Both the position numbers and the translations under genes were made by a program. Shown here in pieces: positions 1-6,165 of a DNA stretch of 13,132 bases (position 1 is its first letter; every line of letters begins with the position of its first letter). The stretch covers positions 1-13,132 of the forward strand of contig JAITDV010000304.1 in NCBI GenBank assembly GCA_031282385.1, written 5' to 3'. Below the pieces are notes generated by a model, which worked only from the letters and a program-made list of their open reading frames with translations, had not been told where the DNA came from and searched no databases. This DNA comes from Planctomycetaceae bacterium (GTDB lineage Bacteria; Planctomycetota; Planctomycetia; Pirellulales; Thermoguttaceae).

Positions 1-424
1 GTATCAAAATTAATTGACAAGGAGTCCCCATTCAGATGCTCAAACGAACTCGCCGCGAACAAGTTGGCTACCATTAAAACAACAAAAAGACTTTTTCAGG
101 GACAACTAAATAGTTACCAATTCAGTAATTTGTCTTTTTGGTTTTGTCAAATATCTATTTCAAAAGAACGTATTGACAGAAATTTGGATTGCTGATATAG
201 TGCGCAAACTTTTATTTTGCTGAACTGATTTTTTATTTGACTCAAGTCAATTAATTTTCGGTCTCATAACGTTTATAAAAAATTTTTTTACTGTGTTTTG
301 CAATCGTTTCGAATTAATTTCTCAAAATTAGAATTGCTGTAGGTGATTTAGTTTGAGGTTGACGTTAATTCAAACATGAACGATTAAGAACACAAAAAAG
401 TCCGAGCGTTGTTTGACTCTGTGT
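1..424. other. Non-coding leader region upstream of the first gene
   Basis: I see no convincing gene here. One frame stays open from the window edge to about 195 but has no recognisable content, so it could be chance or the tail of a gene outside the window. A 13-codon ORF starts at ATG 36 with an AGGAG 11 bases upstream, too short to interpret. The region holds the promoter at 173-201, so about 215-375 bases would be transcribed before the first candidate start codons. The leader is AT-rich and contains no riboswitch or tRNA fold that I recognise. Confidence 0.4.
173..201 (+). promoter_or_regulatory. Sigma70-type promoter, TTGACA-N17-TATAGT
   Basis: TTGACA at 173-178, a spacer of exactly 17 bases, then TATAGT at 196-201. 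This is one mismatch from the bacterial housekeeping consensus and is the best promoter match I noticed in the window. It points toward the small ORF at 425 and the DUF1559 gene at 585. Transcription would start near 208 and give a long 5' leader. Function is inferred from the match alone. Confidence 0.6.
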
Positions 425-568
425 ATGTTGAATTATCGTGTTGATGGTTCAATTGAGATACACGGAAAGGTACGGATTAAGTGTTGCGCAAAATTCGAAG
501 TAGGTGATGCAACTTTGCTCCGTCAAATAGCAGACTTCTACCATATTGTAAAGTCTGACAGAAAATGA
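425..568 (+). CDS. Hypothetical small protein, 47 aa
   Basis: I do not recognise this protein. It begins MLNYRVDGSIEIHGKVRIK, contains a Cys-Cys pair, and ends in a likely amphipathic helix (GDATLLRQIADFYHIV) and a charged tail. No signal peptide or membrane segment is visible. The codons favour G or A in the first position, as real genes do, and the frame is open back to 380, so a TTG at 413 is an alternative start. I see no clear ribosome binding site. It lies between the promoter at 173-201 and the candidate start of the DUF1559 gene 16 bases downstream, so the two may be co-transcribed. It could also be a decayed fragment of a larger gene. Confidence 0.38.
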   Translation: MLNYRVDGSIEIHGKVRIKCCAKFEVGDATLLRQIADFYHIVKSDRK

Positions 569-584
569 GAGGTGTAAGATAAAA

Positions 585-1983
585 ATGACGAAAGTGATTA
601 CAGAAATGCAAGTTGGTAATTGCAATGTCAATTTCGATGGCGCTGTTTTTGAAGTCAAAGATTCCGCCAATTTGGCAAATGTTAAAATGGGCAACGGGGG
701 GGGGGGGGGGCAGACTTTTTGATAATCTGGATAATTCTTATCTTGATTCTTGGGCTGCTTCTGCCAAACCTTATTCTATTTTTTCTGCTTTTACGCTTGT
801 TGAACTTTTGGTTGTGATTGCGATCATTGGTATATTGATTGCGATACTTTTACCAGCGGTTCAAGCAGCCCGTGAATCTGCACGGCGTATGAGTTGTTCA
901 AATAAACTCCGCCAACTTGCTTTTGCGTGTCATACGCATGCAGACGCATACGACAAATTGTTACCGCCTGGTACTTCGGCAAAAAAAGCCAATAATAATG
1001 TTGGAGAGTGGTCAGCATTTTGTTATATGTTGCCATTTATTGAGCAGGACGCTTTGCGGCAACAAATTAATGTTTATCTTTCAGAAGCGTATGCTGATGG
1101 TAGCCTTCAAAGTATCACTGACCCAGCGACTTTAACGGTAGTTCGTGTTTGGCTGACAATCCTTGGTTGTCCAGGCGATCCGAATTTTCGTAAAACATTT
1201 ACTGCTTACCCTGAAAGATACAATCTCAACTATTGTATAAGTGCTGGTGATTTTGTTGCAACAAGAACGGGAGGTTCCGGTCAAGCCGTCTGGGATATTC
1301 CATCAGGAACAATTCGCGGAGTCTTCAGACAATCTATCAGAGGCATTGGTATGCCGGATGGTTGCCGTAATATTGATGAGATAACAGACGGACTAAGTAA
1401 TACTGTTATGTTGAGCGAGCGTATTACTGCGGGAAGTACAATTACTTTCTCAGCGGGTATGCAAACAAAATTCGCCTGTTTTGCAGGTAATGACGCGGAT
1501 AATTCGTTAGTGGGTGTTCCAGGTAATGGCGGCGGTAGTGAACCAAGAAAAAATCCACGTAGAATGACAACAGAGTCTGATACTGATAACGCAAAACTTA
1601 ATCCGCAAACTTGTATTAATCTTACTACCAGTAGTACGACACCGTCAGGTGTAAGTACATGTTTTCGGACTTCAAGTGCATACACAATGGGACGTTGGTA
1701 CAGTGGTTATGGTGTTTCAACATGGTTTAGTACTATTATTCCGCCCAATGGACCTTCGTGTATATGTCGGCTAGACCCCACATATTACGGTATTCATACT
1801 CCTTCAAGTTACCACAGCGGGGGTGTTAATGTTGCACGATGTGATGCGTCTGTAAGTTTTATTTCTGACTCAATACGTTGTGGAAACCTATCAAGTCCTG
1901 CTCCTTATAGGGAAGCGTCGCCTTATGGAGTTTGGGGGGCGTTAGGATCAATTTCAGGCGAAGAATCGGATACAAATCCATAG
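585..1983 (+). CDS. DUF1559 prepilin-like protein, frame broken at a G15 tract
   Basis: DUF1559 (SBP_bac_10) protein of the type abundant in Planctomycetes; it is processed like a type IV prepilin, but its role is poorly understood. The prepilin-like motif (SA, then FTLVELLVV) is followed by a hydrophobic helix and AVQAARESARR. ITDGLSNTVMLSER is the usual family block. Near the end the H-X9-DG motif appears as H-X9-DA (HSGGVNVARCDA). The DUF1559 frame is open only as 613-1983, from a TTG with no family-like N-terminus. ATG 585 opens a different frame whose codons look genuinely coding (MTKVITEMQVGNCNV...), after GAGAGG upstream. As given, that frame stops at 722 (45 aa). With 14 G instead of 15 the two frames join into about 465 aa. 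The gene is therefore phase-OFF, mis-sequenced, or really begins at 613. The ~65-residue stretch before the prepilin motif would be unusually long. Confidence 0.8.
696..710 (+). repeat. Homopolymer run of 15 G inside the DUF1559 N-terminal region
   Basis: Fifteen consecutive G bases in an AT-rich sequence, encoding five Gly in either relevant frame. The run lies exactly where the upstream coding frame (ATG 585) and the DUF1559 frame stop matching. Long G runs slip during replication and are the classic substrate for contingency loci. They are also error-prone in sequencing, so the count of 15 is uncertain. Confidence 0.95.
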
Positions 1984-2009
1984 TGATGATTTTGCCGTGT
2001 TGAAAGTTT

Positions 2010-2150
2010 ATTTTTCTGTCCCGTTAAGGACAACAAGTTGGTAAAACAATGAATCAAACCGTAAAAATCGTCTCCTTGTGAGAAACGGACGAGGACGATT
2101 GGTTAAACTTTTCTACCAACAAGTTATTCTTAACAGGATGGGAAAATATT
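2010..2150 (+). repeat. Long imperfect hairpin, about 140 bp
   Basis: The left half contains CCGTTAAGGACAAC, AAGTTGGTA and AATCGTCTCC. The right half contains their near-complements in reverse order: GGACGAGGACGATT, TACCAACAAGTTATT and CTTAACAGG. The two halves fold on each other almost from end to end with short internal loops. It starts 26 bases after the DUF1559 stop and has no T-run, so it does not look like a simple terminator. It could be a structured RNA, a 3'-end stabiliser or a small non-autonomous mobile element. I do not see a second copy in the window. Confidence 0.6.
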
Positions 2151-2275
2151 CATTGTTCGCCAAAGCTATATTATCGTTACAAAAAATTCTATAAAATATA
2201 TTTACTTATCATATTTGAATTTTTGTAACTATTCGGTTGTGTGTGCGCATGTTCAGACAATAGCAACTCTAACAA

Positions 2276-2356
2276 CATTTACTCAGTAGGAGTTTTCCTT
2301 GAATAACTCCCGGTTAAAACGGGGGTTATTCACGGAGAACCCTTACAGAGTAAATG
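2276..2356 (+). repeat. Near-perfect 36-bp inverted repeat hairpin
   Basis: The left arm starts CATTTACTCAGTAGGAGTT at 2276, and the reverse complement of the right arm reads CATTTACTCTGTAAGGGTT. The arms continue through TTGAATAACTCCC and its complement, about 36 bp in all. The loop is only GGTTAAAAC. It lies in the gap between the DUF1559 gene and the lipoprotein, without a downstream T-run. At 2371-2384 the motif GTGAACAGTTTAAA follows, identical to one end of the 104-bp repeat family found elsewhere in the window. The hairpin may therefore be the interior of a related element spanning about 2230-2384. Confidence 0.65.
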
Positions 2357-2380
2357 CAATATTTTAACCTGTGAACAGTT

Positions 2381-2541
2381 TAAAAACTATTTTTGACAGA
2401 ATTATCAAAATTTTCAGGATTGATAAGTTTAGACAATAAATTTATTTTATTTACGAATTAACATGAAGTTGCACAAATTATTTAATTCGTAATCTTGAGC
2501 GAAAAGTCGTGGACGAAATGAGTTTTAAAAGTTCCCAATAA
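2381..2541 (+). repeat. Dispersed AT-rich repeat, family 2, copy 1
   Basis: About 160 bases, roughly 85 percent identical by eye to the reverse complement of 9280-9440. Shared blocks include AAAATTTTCAG, TTTAGACAATAAATTTATTT, TTGCACAAATTATTTAATTC, TCGTGGAC and AGTTCCCA. The copy fills the space just before the lipoprotein start at 2554, so it should be part of that gene's leader or promoter region. A TTGACA at 2393-2398 is not kept in the other copy, so I do not call a promoter from it. Confidence 0.8.
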
Positions 2542-2553
2542 AAAAAATTTTTT

Positions 2554-3060
2554 ATGAACAATTACAAAAAATTTAGTTTATCGTTTAAGATCAGCTTGAT
2601 AACGATTTTTATTTCGTTGTTATTAGGTTGTTCAGGTAGTAATATTTCTGGACTTGTTCCGTGTGAGGGAACAGTTCAGATAAATGGTCAACCAGTAGAA
2701 AACGCAAATGTTATTTTCTCCCCAAAAACAAGCGGAAGAAGTGCCGGCGGAATGACAGATAACAAAGGTTTCTACAAATTACATACAAACGTAGAGGTAG
2801 GTGTGTTACCCGGCGAATATCATGTAACTATTGTAAAATCAGTGCCTGCAACAGAGAAAGACGCACAACTAATACGTGAAATGCAAACAGCCGCTGAACA
2901 AAATGACGGAGTAGTACCATCAGCATTTGATAATGCGGTTGTAAATTTCAAATCCTTAACTGGAAAATACGATAATCAGAAAACATCAGATTTAACCGTA
3001 GTAATTCCAGACAAAGGTAATAAACAACAAAATTTTAATCTTGTTGTTGAACAGAAGTAG
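2554..3060 (+). CDS. Carboxypeptidase regulatory-like (transthyretin-like) lipoprotein
   Basis: Predicted envelope lipoprotein of 168 aa. The N-terminus is basic, then a hydrophobic stretch runs into the lipobox LLGC, with Cys26 as the lipidated residue. From about residue 36 comes a single beta-sandwich domain with the features of planctomycete regulatory-like lipoproteins: EGTVQINGQPVENANVIF, a G-G-MTDNKGFYKL turn and GVLPGEYHVTIVK. These proteins are usually found beside DUF1559 genes, as here, and their function is not known; surface or polymer binding is only a guess. The ATG follows an A/T run with no Shine-Dalgarno sequence. The gene lies 570 bases after the DUF1559 gene on the same strand, separated by two hairpins and a repeat, so co-transcription is uncertain. 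Confidence 0.88.
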   Translation: MNNYKKFSLSFKISLITIFISLLLGCSGSNISGLVPCEGTVQINGQPVENANVIFSPKTSGRSAGGMTDNKGFYKLHTNVEVGVLPGEYHVTIVKSVPATEKDAQLIREMQTAAEQNDGVVPSAFDNAVVNFKSLTGKYDNQKTSDLTVVIPDKGNKQQNFNLVVEQK

Positions 3061-3065
3061 GTTTT

Positions 3066-3118
3066 GTATCGTTTCACCTGAAACTTGTATTCGGGTGAAA
3101 CGATACCGAAAAATTTTT
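3066..3118. terminator. Terminator between convergent genes
   Basis: GTATCGTTTCACC and GGTGAAACGATAC form a perfect 13-bp stem (3066-3106). AAAAATTTTT follows on the right and a T-run lies on the left (TTTT at 3062-3065). It sits between the ends of the lipoprotein gene (+) and the CdsA-like gene (-), so it probably stops transcription from both sides. Confidence 0.85.
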
Positions 3119-3124
3119 GGCTTG

Positions 3125-4180
3125 TTATGCTCTAATGAACAACCATGTCAGGTGATAAAAAACCGGTGCCGCAAAACATAAAGAATCTATTCTGTCGAGA
3201 GTACCATTGTGTCCTTGAATCAACGTTCCATAACCGCTTACTCCGCGATCACGTTTTATTGCCGACATTGTCATACTTCCGCAAAAACCAATAAAAGATA
3301 CTATCATTGCTATCAATCCCGCATGCCACCATTGCGAAAACGGCGTAAAAAACCAAATCGCAACCCCAAGAAGCCCCGACGAAATCACACCCACCAATAC
3401 ACCCTCCCACGTCCGATTCGAATTTATTTTCGCCGCCACAACATGTTGCGATGGAACTTGAGACCAAAGATATTGAAAAACATCACCAAGTTGAACAACC
3501 ACAACAAAGAAAAATAATAACCGAAAATTGACCCCACTCACCGACGGAAAATAATCAGATAACACAAGCATTGACACCGTCTCAGTTGGTAAATCTACCA
3601 ACAACTCATCCGAAATAGCAGATGCAGGTATGTTCATCGTCAATATTGCCGGCACATAACTCAACGAATAAACACAAATCATCAACCCAAGCTGCAACTT
3701 CGCCGTCCGTTCCAAAAAACGCTTCGGATCACCCGAAACCGCCATAAAACCCGGTAAAACCAAAAAAACATAACCCGGTAACAATATCGAAAAAAGTTGA
3801 TACGGAACAATACCGGTAACCGACTCAAACCACACCGGATTAACGCTAATCAATACAAATTGAAGCGGCGTAAAAAATACATATATCCAAAATAACGTCT
3901 GATGATCAACAGGACTCTTCGGCGTAAGCGTAATATACTCACGAAGCGCACTAATTGACATCACAAAAAATAAAAGCACTGTTGCCAAAGAACCAAGCAT
4001 AAATACACACGCTATCGAACCAAAAAGAATCCACCACGCACGTATTCTTGCCCGAAACGAACACAGTATCGCAGGATCAACACCGTAATCTTCATAACGC
4101 CGCAGCCAATGAACAACACACGATACCAATATTAAAAGAAATAATACACCAACTAAAAAACAAATCGTTAAACTATCCAC
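3125..4180 (-). CDS. CdsA/YnbB-like phosphatidate cytidylyltransferase, altered signature
   Basis: Integral membrane protein of 351 aa with roughly eight hydrophobic segments. CdsA makes CDP-diacylglycerol from CTP and phosphatidic acid, the branch point for bacterial phospholipids. The C-terminal part is clearly this family: GDVFQYLW (about 232-239), NRTWEG (255-260), and SAIKRD...GHNGTLDRID at 306-332. The ending DSLCFAAPVFYHL suggests the YnbB-like branch. The usual signature reads KR-x4-KD-x-G...HGG...DR-x-D; here KD is replaced by Ser315-Gly316 and HGG by HNG. The missing Asp is a metal ligand in the known CdsA structure, so activity is doubtful, although the DRxD Asp residues (329, 332) remain. 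Start is GTG at 4180 without a clear ribosome site. The gene lies 36 bases behind the small membrane protein, probably in one operon. Confidence 0.85.
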   Translation of the reverse strand: MDSLTICFLVGVLFLLILVSCVVHWLRRYEDYGVDPAILCSFRARIRAWWILFGSIACVFMLGSLATVLLFFVMSISALREYITLTPKSPVDHQTLFWIYVFFTPLQFVLISVNPVWFESVTGIVPYQLFSILLPGYVFLVLPGFMAVSGDPKRFLERTAKLQLGLMICVYSLSYVPAILTMNIPASAISDELLVDLPTETVSMLVLSDYFPSVSGVNFRLLFFFVVVVQLGDVFQYLWSQVPSQHVVAAKINSNRTWEGVLVGVISSGLLGVAIWFFTPFSQWWHAGLIAMIVSFIGFCGSMTMSAIKRDRGVSGYGTLIQGHNGTLDRIDSLCFAAPVFYHLTWLFIRA

Positions 4181-4216
4181 AACAATAAAAAAAATAATTT
4201 TCCAAAGAAAAAAATA

Positions 4217-4546
4217 CTACCGTTTACGCCGTTTTGTTGTCCCGAACATAACTATAAAAATTATGGGAATCACATACAAAAATAACCACGGTCTCAACAA
4301 ACACAATACAAAAACCGGAAACGAAACAACATAAACCCAAAAAGGTATCCGAACTAAATCACGCCACGCCAGCCAAACAAGAAATAATATCGGCGCAATT
4401 CTGATTATTGCGCCGTACTTGTTTACCGGATGATGCACCGGATCGCTTAAAGCAACATACCCCAAAACCGACGCAACTATAAGAAGCACCACCGCAACAA
4501 CACCTAAACGAATCCGAAACGGAAGACGAAACCAAAATTCAAACAC
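4217..4546 (-). CDS. Small hypothetical membrane protein, 109 aa
   Basis: I do not recognise the family. The protein is strongly hydrophobic with about three or four membrane segments: residues 13-34, 46-62 and a long stretch from about 69 to 101 that may be one or two. It ends in the basic tail TTKRRKR, which should stay in the cytoplasm. The start is GTG, supported by GGAGA six bases upstream. It is the first gene of a likely pair with the CdsA-like gene 36 bases downstream, so a role in phospholipid synthesis or as a small partner of that enzyme is a reasonable inference from position only. A terminator just upstream (4602-4633) separates it from the tRNA gene, so it needs its own promoter. 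Confidence 0.75.
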   Translation of the reverse strand: MFEFWFRLPFRIRLGVVAVVLLIVASVLGYVALSDPVHHPVNKYGAIIRIAPILFLVWLAWRDLVRIPFWVYVVSFPVFVLCLLRPWLFLYVIPIIFIVMFGTTKRRKR

Positions 4547-4601
4547 AAAAAATCTCCAAAAAAATTTCTACGTTTAAGTAACCCCGCATTCGACTAGAGA
4601 C

Positions 4602-4633
4602 AAAAAATCCAAGCGGAGTATTAGAGACTCCGC
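4602..4633 (-). terminator. Rho-independent terminator after tRNA-Arg
   Basis: On the minus strand GCGGAGT and ACTCCGC form a perfect 7-bp stem with a 7-base loop, followed by TTGGATTTTTTG. It lies about 90 bases past the 3' end of the tRNA and before the start of the small membrane protein gene, so it fits as the tRNA transcript's terminator. Confidence 0.65.
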
Positions 4634-4721
4634 TGGACACCATGTACGGGTTCGCGTGACAACAAGCCCTAGACAAAAAAACTTGCCGTCCCACATACAT
4701 GTTACACTCTTGCGAGTGCAT

Positions 4722-4795
4722 TACGCCCGAAGGGATTCGAACCCCCAACCCTCGGTTCCGAAGACCGATGCGCTATCCAATTGCGCCACGGACGC
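4722..4795 (-). tRNA. tRNA-Arg (anticodon UCG)
   Basis: The 74-base minus-strand sequence folds into a full cloverleaf. The acceptor pairs are GCGTCCG with CGGGCGT (a G-U at the first pair), the D-stem is GCGC/GCGC with GG in the loop, and the anticodon stem is TCGGT/ACCGA with loop CTTCGGA. The T-arm is GGGGG-TTCGAAT-CCCTT, and the discriminator base is A. The anticodon TCG reads CGA and CGG codons for arginine. CCA is not encoded and must be added enzymatically. The 5' end lies only 3 bases from repeat copy A, so the tRNA promoter must lie in or beyond that repeat. Confidence 0.95.
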
Positions 4796-4798
4796 GTG

Positions 4799-4901
4799 TA
4801 CTGTTCGGTACCATAAATTGTGTGACTCAAGAGTGTAAAAGCCTGCTTTCCGATAAGTAAGCAGGCGACGGCAAATGAAATTTAAGGTGAGAACAGTTTA
4901 A
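4799..4901 (-). repeat. 104-bp palindromic element, copy A
   Basis: One of five copies of an element with the ends ACTGTTC and GAACAGT and a central hairpin GCCTGCTT...AAGCAGGC. In this copy the terminal ACTGTTC/GAACAGT pair is perfect, and the inverted match runs inward to TAAATT on both sides. Read on the minus strand it leads directly into tRNA-Arg. Its right end contains TTTACA, 18 bases, TATGGT, a possible promoter placed suitably for the tRNA. Confidence 0.88.
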
Positions 4902-4959
4902 TATATTCAATACGTGTTGGAATATTTGTTGAGTAAAATTTATTGCGGAGGATATATTG

Positions 4960-5130
4960 GTGAATAATTTTGCCAAATTGAAATCATCTTGCAACAACTC
5001 AAATCAAAACTCCAAAAATATCCAAAATCCAAAAATACACACCCAAAATCAACCAGATAATCCTACCAACTCTCAAACTATTCACAATCCCCCATGTAAG
5101 AATTATTGTCCAATTAGAGTTTATCATTAG
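4960..5130 (+). CDS. Possible 56-aa small ORF with a strong ribosome site
   Basis: GTG start preceded by GCGGAGGA about eight bases upstream, the best Shine-Dalgarno-like sequence on the plus strand here. The product is rich in Asn, Gln and Lys (VNNFAKLKSSCNNSNQNSKN...) with three Cys and no signal peptide or membrane segment. I do not recognise it. The composition is close to what AT-rich non-coding DNA gives by chance, so the ribosome site is the main argument. It lies alone between repeat copies A and B. If this ORF is not real, the 235 bases between the repeats hold nothing else that I can identify. Confidence 0.2.
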   Translation: MNNFAKLKSSCNNSNQNSKNIQNPKIHTQNQPDNPTNSQTIHNPPCKNYCPIRVYH

Positions 5131-5136
5131 CCTACG

Positions 5137-5240
5137 TATCTGTTTGTACTATAAATTGCGCGGCTCAAAAATGCAAAAGCCTGCTTTCCAACAGGTAAGC
5201 AGGCGACGGTAGAGGAAATTTAATGTGTGAACAGTCTAAT
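5137..5240 (-). repeat. 104-bp palindromic element, copy B
   Basis: Same family and orientation as copy A. The ends are GTGTGAACAGT at 5225-5235 and TATCTGTTTGTACTATAAATT near 5137. The central hairpin GCCTGCTT/AAGCAGGC is intact. The element begins a few bases after the stop codon of the cytochrome gene, so it forms the 3' end of the kinase-cytochrome transcript. Confidence 0.88.
5167..5204 (-). terminator. Hairpin plus T-run within copy B, likely terminator
   Basis: Read on the minus strand, GCCTGCTT and AAGCAGGC pair across a short loop and are followed by TTTTGCATTTTT. This is a good factor-independent terminator and lies about 40 bases after the cytochrome stop. It is supplied by the repeat, so termination may be a by-product of where the element landed. 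Confidence 0.55.
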
Positions 5241-5245
5241 AAATA

Positions 5246-6151
5246 TTACGGCAAAAAATCACTTCTCAACAAACCTTTTTTTCCAGTTGTTGTGCCATGC
5301 AAAACATGACATCTTGAACAATTTTCCCAGATGTCAAGTTTTTGTCCATGTATTGTATGAATTTTATTTTTGTCATGACAAGTTACACATGACATTGAAC
5401 CATTGATCGGTTTTATTATCTTTTTTTGCGCCGATACAATTACACTTTTATCTTCTGTAACTATATCATGGCAAACCGTACACTTGTCCGCATCGTCAAT
5501 AAACACATGACTTCGCATGACCGGCCACAACGCATATTTAATTTGGTAATCATGATCGACAGTTTGTTGATTGTTTATGCTTGTGTTTGTTTTTTTGTTT
5601 CGTGGTTTTATCAATAAATCATCGGTGGAATTACTTCTTTCCGGCAAATCAACAATAAACTCGAAACCCGATTTTGCCGCTCGTAAATTATGCAACCCTG
5701 ATTTCAAATCAACTTGGGCAAGCCAACTCTTGTCATATTTTACCGCCCAATCTACACGCCGTTCATCAACAAAAAGCTCTGGAACATAAGGCGGTACTAA
5801 TTTGTCTTGCGTATATAACCGCGTAAAAGGATCAGGTTGCCAGGTACAAATTATCGTTACATTATTTTTGCTAAGACGCGAATTTGGCAACGGCGAAATT
5901 AATTTGAATTGTATGGCAATATCTTCTTGCGTAGGCGGTGTTGTCTGTTGTTTCACTATGTCAACTCCGCCCAACCAAATCGGTTTGCCAATCGCATCCA
6001 TCACTGTCTCAAAAACCAAAAAACCAATAAACAAAATTAAAACCGCAATAAAAACAATTTGTAAAATCATATAAAGAAACGGTCGCCAATCCGGAGGGTC
6101 AGGTATCGGCGTTTCAGGCAAAAAAATAGATGTAAATTCATTGCGCAACAT
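5246..6151 (-). CDS. Membrane-anchored cytochrome c with three CXXCH haem motifs
   Basis: Predicted electron-transfer or redox-sensing protein of 301 aa. One membrane helix (about residues 26-50, rich in Ile, Leu and Phe) follows a short cytoplasmic N-terminus, placing the rest in the periplasm. Residues 80-170 look like a beta-sandwich region. The end carries three covalent haem sites: CTVCH (224-228), CVTCH (255-259) and CSRCH (278-282), the last followed by HVLHG as in doubled-CXXCH cytochromes. Extra His residues could be distal ligands. I chose ATG 6151, 14 bases after the kinase stop. A TTG at 6184 in the same frame would add 11 residues and overlap the kinase, but has no ribosome site. 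The gene is tightly linked to the kinase, so they are probably one transcript and may share a job. The exact family is unclear. Confidence 0.82.
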   Translation of the reverse strand: MLRNEFTSIFLPETPIPDPPDWRPFLYMILQIVFIAVLILFIGFLVFETVMDAIGKPIWLGGVDIVKQQTTPPTQEDIAIQFKLISPLPNSRLSKNNVTIICTWQPDPFTRLYTQDKLVPPYVPELFVDERRVDWAVKYDKSWLAQVDLKSGLHNLRAAKSGFEFIVDLPERSNSTDDLLIKPRNKKTNTSINNQQTVDHDYQIKYALWPVMRSHVFIDDADKCTVCHDIVTEDKSVIVSAQKKIIKPINGSMSCVTCHDKNKIHTIHGQKLDIWENCSRCHVLHGTTTGKKGLLRSDFLP

Positions 6152-6165
6152 AAAAATATCTGGAA

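Noticed and set aside
449..694. 81-aa minus-strand ORF
   Set aside because: Lies opposite the two better-supported plus-strand frames at 425-568 and 585-722, and has no family features.
1281..1685. 134-aa minus-strand ORF
   Set aside because: Antisense shadow of the DUF1559 gene, whose family motifs are clear.
3209..3517. 102-aa plus-strand ORF rich in Arg and Lys
   Set aside because: Antisense to the conserved CdsA signature region; the basic composition follows from the reverse of membrane-protein codons.
4539..4748. 69-aa minus-strand ORF
   Set aside because: Overlaps the tRNA-Arg gene and the terminator after it.
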